From Pseudoalteromonas sp. S16_S37 (GTDB lineage: Bacteria; Pseudomonadota; Gammaproteobacteria; Enterobacterales; Alteromonadaceae), in the NCBI RefSeq assembly GCF_014694405.1, contig NZ_JAAUWV010000019.1, positions 1 through 64,000 of the forward strand: a DNA stretch of 64,000 nt, given 5' to 3'. The position numbers and the translations under genes are program-made. Every line of letters begins with the position of its first letter. Position 1 is the stretch's first letter. The notes below the pieces were generated by a model. That model saw only the letters and a list, made by a program, of their open reading frames with translations. It made no database searches and had not been told where the DNA came from. Of this stretch, positions 9,846 to 19,958 are shown one piece after another.

Positions 9846-11223
9846 CGCGGCGTACTCGAAACTTTCTACCCTTAAGTTTTCCTTCACTTAACTTGCGAAA
9901 TGCCGGTTTGGCTGCGTCGCGCGCCACCGCAACATAGGCACTGTTATCAAGCACATTGATTTTCCCTATCTGTGCAAATGCAATACCTTGCTCTCCAGTT
10001 AAGCTGCCAACAATATCACCCGGACGTACTTTTTGCTTTTTACCGCCATCGATTTGTAATGTCACCATATCTGGCTTGTATGGTGGTTTATCTAATAAAC
10101 TGTGTGAAGGCACAGGTGTTGGTTCAAAATCACGGTCATAGACATCGCCAATTTGAGCAACTTTGAACGCTTCACTTTCACCATAAATTGAACAAGCTAG
10201 CCCTTTTTTACCACCTCGCCCTGTGCGCCCAACTCGGTGAACATGAGTTTGAGAGTCATGCGCTAAGTGGTAATTTATCACCATATCCATATCATCAATG
10301 TCCAGACCCCGCGCAGCAACATCCGTTGCGACCAAGATAGAAGCACTTTTGTTAGCAAAGCGAATTAAAGTTTGTTCGCGCTCGCGTTGCTCCAAATCAC
10401 CATGCAATGCAACTGTATTGAAACCAGCCGCTTGGAGCTCATCACACACTTTTTGCGTTTCAACTTTGGTATTACAAAACACCACACAGCTTTGTGGTTT
10501 GTACTGTAACAGCAGTAAGCGCAAAGTGTTAAAACGCAACTTGTTGTTATCTAGCTTAAAGAAGAGTTGCTTGATACTGGTATTGACCGTTTGATCTTCA
10601 ACTTTAACCATATGTGGATTTTGCATCACACGTTCAGCAATTGCTTCAATACGCTTTTGGTACGTGGCACTGAACAACAATGTTTGACGCTGCTTTGGTA
10701 AATACGACACGATATTGTCAAGAGCATCGGCAAAGCCCATATCCAGCATCTGATCTGCTTCATCTAACACTAGCGTAGAAACTTCAGTTAAATTTAGCGT
10801 CCCCTTGAAAAGGTGATCTTCTATGCGTCCTGGGGTGCCCACAATAATATGTGCGCCATGCTCCAATGAACCGATCTGAGGCCCAATTGGCACTCCTCCG
10901 CATAGGGTTAGAATTTTGATGTTATGAATACCACGAGCAAGCTTACGCATTTCTGTTGCAACTTGTTCCGCCAACTCTCTGGTAGGACACAGTACAAGCC
11001 CTTGTACTCTGTAGCGTTCCACATTTAGACGAGATAACACACCTAAACTAAAAGCCACAGTTTTACCGGAACCCGTTTTAGCCTGTGCAATGACATCTTT
11101 GCCCGACAAAACCACCGGTAAACTTTGCGCTTGGATGGGTGTCATGCTTTTAAAGCCTAAATCTGTCAACGTTTCTAAAAGCTCTGCAGCTAAAGGTAAG
11201 GTATTAAATTCGGCTGTATTCAT
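9838..11223 (-). CDS. dbpA: ATP-dependent RNA helicase DbpA
   Basis: DEAD-box helicase that acts in 50S assembly after binding hairpin 92 of 23S rRNA. Core motifs: Q motif (FKSMTPIQAQ), [33 protein letters not shown] and HRVGRTGRGG. The C-terminal about 75 residues (VTLQIDGGKKQKVRPGDIVG and onwards, ending KLKGRKFRVRRV) match the DbpA RNA-recognition domain, which separates it from RhlE, SrmB and CsdA. The length of 461 aa is close to E. coli DbpA (457). Transcribed alone and divergent from the M28 peptidase. Confidence 0.93.
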   Translation of the reverse strand: MNTAEFNTLPLAAELLETLTDLGFKSMTPIQAQSLPVVLSGKDVIAQAKTGSGKTVAFSLGVLSRLNVERYRVQGLVLCPTRELAEQVATEMRKLARGIHNIKILTLCGGVPIGPQIGSLEHGAHIIVGTPGRIEDHLFKGTLNLTEVSTLVLDEADQMLDMGFADALDNIVSYLPKQRQTLLFSATYQKRIEAIAERVMQNPHMVKVEDQTVNTSIKQLFFKLDNNKLRFNTLRLLLLQYKPQSCVVFCNTKVETQKVCDELQAAGFNTVALHGDLEQREREQTLIRFANKSASILVATDVAARGLDIDDMDMVINYHLAHDSQTHVHRVGRTGRGGKKGLACSIYGESEAFKVAQIGDVYDRDFEPTPVPSHSLLDKPPYKPDMVTLQIDGGKKQKVRPGDIVGSLTGEQGIAFAQIGKINVLDNSAYVAVARDAAKPAFRKLSEGKLKGRKFRVRRVN

Positions 11224-11378
11224 ATGTTATTCTCAATGAATTGGATTGAAGCCGATTCTAGCAGAAATCTCACTGTGCGAATATCGCAGCGATTGAGTAT
11301 TTAGTCCCATAAAGTTTGCCACCCGAGTCATTAATGCGACAATAGTGGTCTATTTTCTAATCACGACCCAAGGATCCA

Positions 11379-12773
11379 ATGAAAAAACTGCTGACTACAC
11401 TATGTGCAATAGTGCCACTTATAGGCATGGTACAGGCACAAGAATTCACGCCAAAGCAACTTGAACAAGTAAAGCTAGTAAGAGAGCAAGCCCTCAATAG
11501 TGACCTAAGTTGGCAACTTCTTGAGTCTTTAACCTCTGAAGTAGGCCCTCGTTTACCTGGTAGTGAAAATGACAAAAAGGCTGTTGCATGGGCCAAACAG
11601 CAGTTTGAGCAACTTGGCTTTGATAAAGTATGGGCCGAGCCTGCAACATTCCCACATTGGCGCAGATATAAAGAAACAGGCAAAATCATTACACCCAGTG
11701 AGCAACCTCTGCATTTAACCGCCCTTGGCAATAGCGTAAGCACACCAAAGTCAGGCATTACCGCAGAAGTTGTAATGTTCGAAACCTTAGACGAACTCAT
11801 TGCCGCCCCCAAAGGTAGCTTGGATAACAAAATTGCCTTTGTGAACTATCGAATGAACAGACACATAGACGGCAATGGCTACGGTCCCGCAGTGCGTGCA
11901 CGCAATATCGGCTCTGTGGAAGCTGCCAAAAAGGGCGCCATTGCGTATATGATGCGTTCAGTCAGTACCAGCCATCACCGCTTTGCACATACCGGTAACA
12001 GCCGCTATCAAGAAGGTGTGAGCAAAATTCCCAACACCGCTGTTGCTAACCCAGATGCCGATCAATTGGCGCGCTTGTTAAAAGCAGGACATGCTGTCTC
12101 GGTTAACATCAACCTGCAAACCGAAGATTTGGGAGAAGGAATCAGTTACAACGTCATTGGTGAGATAACAGGTTCAGAGTATCCTCAGCAGTACGTGTTG
12201 ATTGGTGGACACCTTGATTCTTGGGATTTAGGTACCGGCGCGTTAGATGATGGTGCTGGAGTTGCTCTCACCATGGCTGCAGCAACGCACATCAAACAAG
12301 TCGCTCGCCCAAAACGCTCTATTCGCGTTGTACTCTTTGCCGCCGAGGAACTGGGGCTGTGGGGCGCAAAAGCATATTTCAAACAGCATGCCGATAAGCT
12401 AGATAACATAGTTGCAGCAGCTGAATCTGACTTTGGTGCAGACCTTGTATACGGTTTTGAGTCAAGTGTATCAGCTTCATCTTTGCCAGTTGTTAGAGCG
12501 ATTGCACAGCAGTTAGCTCTGCTCAATATCGAGTATATTCGCGCTAACAATGCACATGGTGGACCAGACCTTATTCCTCTTCGCCAAGCCAAAGATGCGC
12601 CCATATTCGCTTTACATCAAAACGGCAGCGATTATTTTGACTATCACCATACAGCTGATGATACGTTAGATAAAGTTGACCCTGATAAGCTCAAGCAAAA
12701 TACGGCAGCTTACGCCGTATTTGCCATGATGGCAGCCAACGCTAAGACAACCCTTACAGGTAAAGCCCAATAG
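11379..12773 (+). CDS. Secreted M28-family metallopeptidase (carboxypeptidase Q-like)
   Basis: Exported zinc di-metallo aminopeptidase/carboxypeptidase of 464 aa. Signal peptide 1-20 (MKKLLTTL...VQA). A protease-associated (PA)-like insertion lies at about 120-240. The metal ligands of the family are visible: H278 (GGHLDSWD), D290 (ALDDGAG), E323/E324 (AAEELG), D351 (ESDFGAD) and H424 (YHHTADD). Similar to plasma glutamate carboxypeptidase-type peptidases of marine bacteria, so its likely role is peptide utilisation in the periplasm or outside the cell. A strong terminator follows 4 bp after the stop. Confidence 0.9.
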   Translation: MKKLLTTLCAIVPLIGMVQAQEFTPKQLEQVKLVREQALNSDLSWQLLESLTSEVGPRLPGSENDKKAVAWAKQQFEQLGFDKVWAEPATFPHWRRYKETGKIITPSEQPLHLTALGNSVSTPKSGITAEVVMFETLDELIAAPKGSLDNKIAFVNYRMNRHIDGNGYGPAVRARNIGSVEAAKKGAIAYMMRSVSTSHHRFAHTGNSRYQEGVSKIPNTAVANPDADQLARLLKAGHAVSVNINLQTEDLGEGISYNVIGEITGSEYPQQYVLIGGHLDSWDLGTGALDDGAGVALTMAAATHIKQVARPKRSIRVVLFAAEELGLWGAKAYFKQHADKLDNIVAAAESDFGADLVYGFESSVSASSLPVVRAIAQQLALLNIEYIRANNAHGGPDLIPLRQAKDAPIFALHQNGSDYFDYHHTADDTLDKVDPDKLKQNTAAYAVFAMMAANAKTTLTGKAQ

Positions 12774-12776
12774 TCA

Positions 12777-12826
12777 GTAGCGCGGTCACTATCTAGCGAC
12801 CGCGCTACTTTGGGCGTTTTTCGTTC
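12777..12826 (+). terminator. Intrinsic terminator of the M28 peptidase gene
   Basis: A perfect 11-bp G+C-rich stem GTAGCGCGGTC (12777-12787) with GACCGCGCTAC (12798-12808) and a 10-nt loop, followed by TTTGGGCGTTTTT. Confidence 0.8.
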
Positions 12827-12916
12827 TCTTTTCGCTAAACCCCCTGCTGTTGGCAATTGGCCCTAACTATTGCTAGAGTGCGCGTTTATAAGAGGATGAA
12901 AATTGGGGAACAATGC

Positions 12917-13738
12917 ATGTATTTTAATCGTCAATCAATGCTCCAGCGGCTAACTATGAATGTTCATGATTGGCTGGAGCTGGCAATCGTAAAATACAAA
13001 ACACGCCTTGTTTTCTTACTCGCGCTTATAATTGTTTTTCATCAAGTCCTCTCATACCAGCAATCGCAACGCCTACAACAAACTCTATTACTCCAACCAC
13101 AAAAAGACGATGTGTGGATAATCAACATGGGGCACTTGCAAACTCAACGCAAATACCAAGCACAATATCGCGTTGCACAGGTACTGAGTGTCACGGATGA
13201 GTATGTTGAGCTGCAACAAGGCAGCTCTACGTACCGTAAAATACGCGGTGCAGAACGTGCGATATCACTCGACTCTCTGATGCTAGATAGCTATTTTAGA
13301 AACCAAACACTGACCCTAAAACGCCACGACCTGATGTCATACTTTGAAACTCAGGCCATTGATGCCGTGTATCGCCCCGAAGATATTTACGTGCTCGGTG
13401 GTATAGTAAAAAGACGCGCTATGCTCAAAGCCATCAATAGTAATATGCGTACAAAAGTTGCCCTTAACCCTTACAACAACGAAGGCATAACGCTTTTCCA
13501 ACAAGGCGACTATCAAGCAGCTCGAGAAAGCTTCTTAGTTGCGGCTGAGCAAGGTGACAGTTGGGGACAATATAATTTGGCGGGCATGTTAGAACATGGA
13601 CAAGGCGCAGAAATAAACTTACAACAAGCGATTTATTGGCTTAAACAAGCTGCTGCACAAGATCATAGTAAGGCAAAGCAGCAGCTCGAAACCTTATGCC
13701 TAGCGCAGCAAGCGTTGTGTGAGAATTCAGTTAATTAA
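12917..13738 (+). CDS. Membrane-anchored Sel1-repeat protein
   Basis: A 274-aa protein I cannot name. One transmembrane helix at about 28-46 leaves the rest probably periplasmic. A middle part (about 55-180) has no motif I recognise, and the C-terminus carries a TPR/Sel1 pair (EGITLFQQGDYQAAR, then GQYNLAGMLEHGQGA and AIYWLKQAAAQ). Sel1 repeats mediate protein-protein contacts. The ATG at 12917 is chosen because GGGGAA (12905-12910) sits 6 nt in front; in-frame ATG 12896 has a ribosome-like site abutting it, and a TTG at 12857 opens the frame. The end overlaps the convergent GGDEF-EAL gene by 8 bp. Confidence 0.7.
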   Translation: MYFNRQSMLQRLTMNVHDWLELAIVKYKTRLVFLLALIIVFHQVLSYQQSQRLQQTLLLQPQKDDVWIINMGHLQTQRKYQAQYRVAQVLSVTDEYVELQQGSSTYRKIRGAERAISLDSLMLDSYFRNQTLTLKRHDLMSYFETQAIDAVYRPEDIYVLGGIVKRRAMLKAINSNMRTKVALNPYNNEGITLFQQGDYQAARESFLVAAEQGDSWGQYNLAGMLEHGQGAEINLQQAIYWLKQAAAQDHSKAKQQLETLCLAQQALCENSVN

Positions 13739-16376
13739 GCTCATTGAAGCGCATCAAATACACTTCAAAGTCTTCAGCGCCTAGAGGTCGACTATGGTAG
13801 TAGCCTTGCGTGAAGTCGCAGTGTAACTGCTTTAATAAGCCAAGCTGCTCAACCGTTTCGACCCCTTCGGCTACCACTTTAAGATTTAAGTTGGCCGCCA
13901 TAGAAATAATCGCGCTGACCAGAGCCCTGTCTTCTGCATCTGCTGGAAGGTCACGAATAAATTCTTTATCAATTTTTAGCTTTGACAGTGGGAAACGTTT
14001 TAAGTAGCTCAAAGAAGAGTATCCAGTACCAAAGTCATCAATTGCCAGCTCCACACCCATATCTCGCAGCGAATCTAGCTGTCGCAAAATATGATCGGAG
14101 TTATCAGCCAGTACATTTTCGGTAATTTCCAATGTTAGGCAATGAGCTGGTAAGCCGGTTTCTCGTAGCACTTTGGCGACAAGCGCTGAGATATCTTGGC
14201 GCTTAAACTGAGCACTTGAAACATTAACAGTCACAAAAAATGGTTTGCTTGCTTTGTCATACCAACTTTTCGCTTGAGAGCAAGCTTGATAAAGCACCCA
14301 TTCACCCATAGCCAAAATCAACCCTAGCTCTTCGCTGACTGGAATAAACTCAACGGGTGACACCTCGCCCAACGCTTCACTTCGCCAACGCAGTAAAGCT
14401 TCACAACCAAGACGTTGCCCTTGAATATCATGAATGGGCTGGTAAACAACATATAGCTCTTTGTTTATCAGGGACTTATGAAGAGCCCCTTCAAGTTGGC
14501 TACGCGCTTTCGCATTTTCATGCATGGCACTGGTATAAAACTGAAAGCAATTTCGACCATGCTCTTTGGCCTTGTACATGGCACTGTCAGCATTTCTCAG
14601 CAATACTTTTCTGTCGTCACCATCATCAGGGTAAAAAGTGATCCCGATACTGCCTGAAACAAACGCTTCATGTCCTTCAAGCACAAATTGACTACTCAAT
14701 TGATGCAAAATCTTATTGGCTATTCCCTCTACATCCCTGATGCTTTTAATATCCGTCAGTAATATCGCAAATTCATCTCCACCTAAGCGGGCAACCGTAT
14801 CGGAACTTCTGGTGCAGTCCTGAATGCGCTGCGCTGCCTCGATTAATAGTAAGTCGCCAATATGATGACCGAGCGTGTCGTTAATCGCTTTGAAACGGTC
14901 TAGGTCGATAAAACAAATAGCCAAACGTGTTTGCTGTGTTTTGGCATTTGCTAATGCTTGATCAAATTTTTCATGATAATGATGACGATTCGCCAAGCCC
15001 GTTAAGGTGTCAAAATTAGCTTGCTGCCACATTATTTGTTCATGATGCTTACGCGACGTAATGTCGTTAAACAGGGCAACATACATTTCAATTTCACCTT
15101 TTTTGTCAAACACAGCTGATACTTGTAACCAACTAGGATAAACATCGCCACTTTTGCGGCGATTCCAAATTTCCCCTTCCCAGTGCCCTCGTTCATTGAG
15201 TGTTTGATACAATTTACTGAAGTAAGCATTACCATGATGACCTGAATTAAACATGGCAGGCGACTGCCCTATTACTTCATCAGCACCAAATCCAGTGATC
15301 TCCGTAAATGCCCTATTTACCATCTGTATGCGGTTATCTCTATCGGAAACCAATACTCCCTCACTGGTTGTTTCAAACACTGTACTTGCTAGACGCTGGC
15401 TTTTTTCTTGCGCCAATCGCTCAGTGATATCCTGCAACACATAGATATATCCAACATGCTGTTTTTGGGGATCTAACACTGGGTTTTTGGTAACGCTGAA
15501 TACACTATTGTGATTTGCAACGCTTAGCTCACACTGCATTTGGTGACAGGTACTCTGTTTTGTACAAGGGCTGTCCTTTAAAAGCGCATCGATGGGCTGA
15601 TTAAGTAAATCATTGGCAACCCCAAACACATCTTGAACTCGCTGATTAGCCGACAATATAGTGCTTTGCTTATCTGTAAACACCAGCAAATCAACAATGC
15701 TATCGAAAATAGCTGTTAGCCTAGCACCTTGTGCCTCTGAACGACGTTTAGCATTGCGCAAACGCACTAAAAGAACCACAAGTACGATTGTTGATATCAG
15801 CAATATGACAATGATCACCGCCAATAACAGCATTCGCATACTGCTCATTTGCTGAATTTCTTTTGTTTGTTTGAATACTTGCTCTTCCAAATTATTTTGA
15901 TAGTACCAAAGCGCATCTTGTAGCTCACGCTGGGCACTGATATCGTGGATCACAGATAACAACTGAGATTGACCATTTTGATCCGTAAAAGGTGTGGAAT
16001 ATACGCTTACAGTGCGTAACGAACCATCAGCAAGTTGATGCCTAAAGATAAAGTAGTTACGCCCCTCTGCCAGCGCTAAAGCCCGTTCTTGTGCGACTTG
16101 CTCTGCATTTAGCTGATTAATGTCTTGGATACGCATGCTCTGAAGTTCATCAACAGCATAGCCATAAAACTCTGCCGCCGCGTCATTGGCTGCAATAATG
16201 TTTCCAGACTGGGGATTTATAATCATCATCACCGCACTGTGCTGTGAAAATGCCGGGTCGTGCGCAGAGAGTGCAGCTAAGTTGCTACAAAAAAAAGAGA
16301 AACACAGAGCTATTATTGTTATTATTTTCAATCGAGCCACCGCAAAAATAAAGGCTTGAGAACGACTATAGAGCAA
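13731..16376 (-). CDS. PAS-GGDEF-EAL cyclic-di-GMP protein with an extracytoplasmic PAS domain
   Basis: An 881-aa protein able in principle to make and break c-di-GMP. An N-terminal membrane segment (about 15-35) and a second helix (182-205) flank a PAS domain (about 42-150), which therefore probably lies in the periplasm. Two cytoplasmic PAS domains follow (about 218-320 and 330-440), then GGDEF with an intact signature at 532-536 and an RxxD inhibitory site (R523-D526), and EAL with E659-A660-L661 and DDFGTGYSS. Both catalytic signatures look intact. The second PAS contains C271, C277 and C282, a possible metal or redox site. Divergent from ubiD. Confidence 0.92.
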   Translation of the reverse strand: MLYSRSQAFIFAVARLKIITIIALCFSFFCSNLAALSAHDPAFSQHSAVMMIINPQSGNIIAANDAAAEFYGYAVDELQSMRIQDINQLNAEQVAQERALALAEGRNYFIFRHQLADGSLRTVSVYSTPFTDQNGQSQLLSVIHDISAQRELQDALWYYQNNLEEQVFKQTKEIQQMSSMRMLLLAVIIVILLISTIVLVVLLVRLRNAKRRSEAQGARLTAIFDSIVDLLVFTDKQSTILSANQRVQDVFGVANDLLNQPIDALLKDSPCTKQSTCHQMQCELSVANHNSVFSVTKNPVLDPQKQHVGYIYVLQDITERLAQEKSQRLASTVFETTSEGVLVSDRDNRIQMVNRAFTEITGFGADEVIGQSPAMFNSGHHGNAYFSKLYQTLNERGHWEGEIWNRRKSGDVYPSWLQVSAVFDKKGEIEMYVALFNDITSRKHHEQIMWQQANFDTLTGLANRHHYHEKFDQALANAKTQQTRLAICFIDLDRFKAINDTLGHHIGDLLLIEAAQRIQDCTRSSDTVARLGGDEFAILLTDIKSIRDVEGIANKILHQLSSQFVLEGHEAFVSGSIGITFYPDDGDDRKVLLRNADSAMYKAKEHGRNCFQFYTSAMHENAKARSQLEGALHKSLINKELYVVYQPIHDIQGQRLGCEALLRWRSEALGEVSPVEFIPVSEELGLILAMGEWVLYQACSQAKSWYDKASKPFFVTVNVSSAQFKRQDISALVAKVLRETGLPAHCLTLEITENVLADNSDHILRQLDSLRDMGVELAIDDFGTGYSSLSYLKRFPLSKLKIDKEFIRDLPADAEDRALVSAIISMAANLNLKVVAEGVETVEQLGLLKQLHCDFTQGYYHSRPLGAEDFEVYLMRFNELN

Positions 16377-16485
16377 AGCGCGTCCTTTTAAAATACTTCA
16401 AAGCCCTAAGTATTGCACAACATCAAATAAAGCGCAGATTACTGCCATTTCAAAGTCATCTTGTTATACTTGAACACAAATTCAG

Positions 16486-17970
16486 ATGCCTAGTAATCAA
16501 ATGAAATATAAAGACTTGCGAGATTTTATAACGCGCCTTGAAGAGCAAGGTGAATTAGTGCGTATCTCACAGCCCATTTCAACCAAATTAGAAATGACCG
16601 AAATAGCTGACAGAACACTAAGAGCTGGCGGTCCAGCTTTGTTATTTGAAAACCCTATCGGATTCGATATCCCCGTATTAGCAAACTTGTTTGGCACCCC
16701 AAAGCGCGTCGCTATGGGGATGGGCCAAGAAGACGTCAGCGCTTTGCGAGAGGTTGGCAAGTTACTGGCCTTTTTAAAAGAGCCCGAACCACCCAAAGGT
16801 ATTCGGGAAGCGCTAGGACAACTACCTGCGTACAAGCAAGTACTGAACATGCCGGCAAAAGAAGTGCGCAAAGCGCCCTGTCAGCAAATTGTACTCAGTG
16901 GTGATGACGTTGATTTAACTAAACTTCCTATTCAGCATTGCTGGCCTGGCGATGCCGCACCTTTGATCACTTGGGGGCTGACCGTCACTCGTGGTCCATA
17001 CAAAAAAAGGCAGAACTTGGGTATCTACCGCCAACAATTGCTGGGTAAAAATAAGATTATTATGCGCTGGTTATCACATCGTGGCGGCGCGTTAGACTTT
17101 CAAGAATGGTGTAAAGAACACCCAGGCGAACCATACCCTGTATCAGTTGCACTGGGAGCCGACCCGGCAACGATTCTAGGCGCCGTGACACCAGTGCCAG
17201 ATACTCTCAGTGAATATGCTTTCGCAGGGCTATTACGCGGTGCAAAAACAGAAGTTGTTAAGTCCATCTCTAACGATTTGCAGGTACCTGCCAACGCTGA
17301 AATCGTACTTGAAGGGTTCATCATGCCTGGCGAGTTAGCGCCCGAAGGCCCTTATGGGGATCACACTGGTTACTACAATGAAGTCGATGATTTTCCGGTA
17401 ATGACTGTTACCCATATCACTCATCGCAAAGACCCGATATACCATAGTACTTACACAGGCCGCCCACCCGATGAGCCTGCAATTCTTGGCGTGGCATTAA
17501 ACGAAGTATTCGTGCCGATTTTGCAAAAGCAGTTTCCTGAAATCGTTGATTTTTACTTACCGCCTGAAGGATGTTCATACCGTATGGCGGTGGTGACTAT
17601 GAAAAAGCAATATCCAGGTCATGCCAAGCGAGTCATGATGGGTGTTTGGTCTTTCCTTAGGCAATTTATGTACACCAAGTTTGTCATTGTCTGTGATGAT
17701 GACGTTAATGCCAGAGATTGGAATGATGTTATTTGGGCCATCACGACACGCATGGACCCCTCAAGAGATACCACGCTTATCGATAATACCCCTATAGATT
17801 ATTTAGATTTTGCTTCGCCAGTGTCAGGTCTTGGGTCAAAAATGGGACTTGATGCAACCAATAAATGGCCTGGCGAAACTGATAGAGAATGGGGCGAGCC
17901 AATTGTTATGGACGAGGCGACAAAGCAGCGTGTTGATGAGATTTGGGATAGCCTTGGAATTAATACCTAG
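16486..17970 (+). CDS. ubiD: 4-hydroxy-3-polyprenylbenzoate decarboxylase UbiD
   Basis: Prenylated-FMN-dependent decarboxylase that removes the carboxyl group of octaprenyl-hydroxybenzoate in ubiquinone synthesis. Residue blocks typical of the family are present: GIYRQQ (179-184), the RWLSHRGG loop (194-201), LSEYAFAG (E243 region) and [11 protein letters not shown] with E287, the expected catalytic acid. The length of 494 aa matches E. coli UbiD (497). The ATG at 16501 is an alternative start; neither has a clear ribosome site. It lies 86 bp before fre on the same strand, as in E. coli. The prFMN synthase UbiX is not in the window. Confidence 0.95.
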   Translation: MPSNQMKYKDLRDFITRLEEQGELVRISQPISTKLEMTEIADRTLRAGGPALLFENPIGFDIPVLANLFGTPKRVAMGMGQEDVSALREVGKLLAFLKEPEPPKGIREALGQLPAYKQVLNMPAKEVRKAPCQQIVLSGDDVDLTKLPIQHCWPGDAAPLITWGLTVTRGPYKKRQNLGIYRQQLLGKNKIIMRWLSHRGGALDFQEWCKEHPGEPYPVSVALGADPATILGAVTPVPDTLSEYAFAGLLRGAKTEVVKSISNDLQVPANAEIVLEGFIMPGELAPEGPYGDHTGYYNEVDDFPVMTVTHITHRKDPIYHSTYTGRPPDEPAILGVALNEVFVPILQKQFPEIVDFYLPPEGCSYRMAVVTMKKQYPGHAKRVMMGVWSFLRQFMYTKFVIVCDDDVNARDWNDVIWAITTRMDPSRDTTLIDNTPIDYLDFASPVSGLGSKMGLDATNKWPGETDREWGEPIVMDEATKQRVDEIWDSLGINT

Positions 17971-18056
17971 CAATAGGATCTCAAAAGGCGCTGTGATAAA
18001 GTGCCGACACTTTATACAAACTTTTATATTTTTAGCCGCCGTGCGAAAGGTAAAAT

Positions 18057-18770
18057 ATGCAATTAGTTAACGCTGAAGTGGTAACTATCAACCCACTTAC
18101 AGAATTTGTTCACAAGGTAACACTTAAACCCGATACTGCGGTGTCATTTGAAGCCGGACAGTATCTACAACTCGTTTTAGGTGAAAAAGACAAACGCGCA
18201 TTTTCAATCGCCAGTCGCCCATCGATGCAGCATGAGCTTGAATTACACATTGGTGCCTCTGGTGCGGACTCATATGCAATGCAGGCGCTTGAACACCTTC
18301 GACAAGCACACACAAACAAGCAGACTGTTGCGCTTGAAGTAGGGTTAGGTATCTCTCAGCTACGTGTTGATCACCAACGCCCTATCGTATTGCTCGCGGG
18401 CGGCACCGGGTTTTCTTACGTAAAATCTATGGCCGATCATCTTGCAGAAATTGAGTTTACTCAGCCTGTGCTACTGTATTGGGGTGTAAAAGAAGAGTCC
18501 GCTTTATATGCTAAGCAAGAGATGGAAGCGTGGGCTGCCAGTCGTAAGAACTTTCAGTTTATTCCTGTTGTGGAAAACGCCTCTTCAACTTGGAATGGCC
18601 ACACGGGTTATGTACATAAAGCCGTTATGAAAGACATCGTATCGCTTGAGCCATATAGCATTTATATGGCTGGCCGTTTTGACATGATAGGCGTGGTCCG
18701 TGATGACTTTATCACTCATGGCGCAGAGCGCGAGCACATGTACGCAGATGCTTTCGCGTTTATTAAGTAA
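18057..18770 (+). CDS. fre: NAD(P)H-flavin reductase Fre
   Basis: Soluble oxidoreductase reducing free FMN, FAD or riboflavin with NAD(P)H; reduced flavin serves iron release and flavin-dependent enzymes such as those needing prFMN. The flavin-binding RAFSIAS motif is at about 48-54, and the nucleotide-binding LLAGGTGFSYVKSM nearly matches E. coli Fre (AGGTGFSY). At 237 aa it is the same length class as E. coli Fre (233). A ribosome-like AAAGGT precedes the ATG. It is downstream of ubiD and followed by a bidirectional terminator shared with add. Confidence 0.92.
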   Translation: MQLVNAEVVTINPLTEFVHKVTLKPDTAVSFEAGQYLQLVLGEKDKRAFSIASRPSMQHELELHIGASGADSYAMQALEHLRQAHTNKQTVALEVGLGISQLRVDHQRPIVLLAGGTGFSYVKSMADHLAEIEFTQPVLLYWGVKEESALYAKQEMEAWAASRKNFQFIPVVENASSTWNGHTGYVHKAVMKDIVSLEPYSIYMAGRFDMIGVVRDDFITHGAEREHMYADAFAFIK

Positions 18771-18787
18771 CGCAAAGTGAGCTGATG

Positions 18788-18815
18788 AAAAAACGCGCCA
18801 AATGGCGCGTTTTTT
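18788..18815. terminator. Bidirectional terminator between fre and add
   Basis: An A-run, CGCGCC, loop AAAT, GGCGCG, then TTTTTT. Symmetrical, so it can serve fre on the plus strand and add on the minus strand, which converge here. Confidence 0.88.
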
Positions 18816-18829
18816 ATACCAAGACTCTA

Positions 18830-19822
18830 TCAGTATTTTGCGCGTAAAGCTTGCTTGTCGCTGTCACTTAAAAATGCGATGTCTATCGCATTTCTTTGTG
18901 CAAGTTCCATGTCTGCTTGCGTTAGCCCCGCTTTGGGTGCGGCGACTTGATACTCATAGTCTAATTCAATACCCTGCACGGCTGGGTCATCAGTATTGAT
19001 ACACGCTAAGATACCATGTGCCAAGAATTGCTTTAATGGATGTGCTTCGATGTCATTCACGGTGCTGGTCAAAATATTGCTGGTTAAACATGATTCAATA
19101 CCGATACGGTTATCACGTAAAAAATCCATCAGCTTAGGGTCTTCAATTGCCTTAACGCCATGACCTATTCGGGTCGCACCCAGTTCATTAATCGCTTGCC
19201 AAATGCTCTGCGCACCTCGCGCTTCACCCGCGTGGATAGTGACCCCTAAATATGCGTCTCGCACTTGTTTAAAATGCTCTACAAATAATTCACCTGGATA
19301 ACCGACTTCATCACCCGCTAAGTCAACAGCCACTAAACCGTCCTTACAAGCCAGTAGCGCATCTAATTCATACTGGCATTTTTCAACGCCAAATGTGCGC
19401 GACATAATACCAATCAGATTGACTTTAATATCTTGGCCGCGAGTGGCTGCTTGGACGCCATCAATCACCGCCTCGGTAACCCCTTGAGGATGTAAATTAT
19501 GGGTTTGCGCCATGTAATAAGGGCTGAAACGCAGCTCGGTATAATCGATATTCTGTGCTATTGCATCGGCGACATTTTCCATCGCGATACGACGACACGC
19601 ATCATAATCACCTAGCACTTTCACACCCCAATCGAGTTTAGTCAAAAACGCCATCAGATCGGGAGCATTATCGATTACCTGCACATGCTCTCGCAGTCCT
19701 TCTAAATCCTGAGCGGGAAGCGCTAGGTTGAATTGTTGGCCAAGGTCCAAAATCGTACTCGCACGCACATTACCATCAAGATGGCGGTGTAAATCAAGTA
19801 AAGGTAAAGTTTTATTGATCAT
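18830..19822 (-). CDS. add: Adenosine deaminase
   Basis: Zinc enzyme converting adenosine and deoxyadenosine to inosine and deoxyinosine in purine salvage. Metal ligands H12 and H14 are in DLHRHLDG, followed by HAGEARG (catalytic Glu), RIGHGV and the late metal/base motif NTDDPAV. The 330-aa length equals the bacterial Add family (333 in E. coli). Single-gene unit ending at the shared terminator with fre. Confidence 0.93.
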   Translation of the reverse strand: MINKTLPLLDLHRHLDGNVRASTILDLGQQFNLALPAQDLEGLREHVQVIDNAPDLMAFLTKLDWGVKVLGDYDACRRIAMENVADAIAQNIDYTELRFSPYYMAQTHNLHPQGVTEAVIDGVQAATRGQDIKVNLIGIMSRTFGVEKCQYELDALLACKDGLVAVDLAGDEVGYPGELFVEHFKQVRDAYLGVTIHAGEARGAQSIWQAINELGATRIGHGVKAIEDPKLMDFLRDNRIGIESCLTSNILTSTVNDIEAHPLKQFLAHGILACINTDDPAVQGIELDYEYQVAAPKAGLTQADMELAQRNAIDIAFLSDSDKQALRAKY

Positions 19823-19924
19823 AGGTCACTCGGCTGCAGATAAAATTTTTGGGATCATACGCACCCTTAGTTAAAGATCAAGGACACATGTCCATTTTTA
19901 GCGCTGTAGACAATTTATGCAAGT

Positions 19925-19950
19925 ACAAAAAAGCCAGCAATTTGCTGGCT
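19925..19950 (-). terminator. Terminator of the hem operon
   Basis: On the minus strand AGCCAGCAA pairs with TTGCTGGCT and TTTTTT follows (19930-19925). It starts 9 bp after the hemY stop codon. Confidence 0.82.
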
Positions 19951-19958
19951 GTAGATTC

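Noticed and set aside
12185-12604. 139-codon frame antisense to the M28 peptidase
   Set aside because: Shadow of a well-supported gene, with low-complexity Ala/Ser/Arg composition typical of antisense frames.
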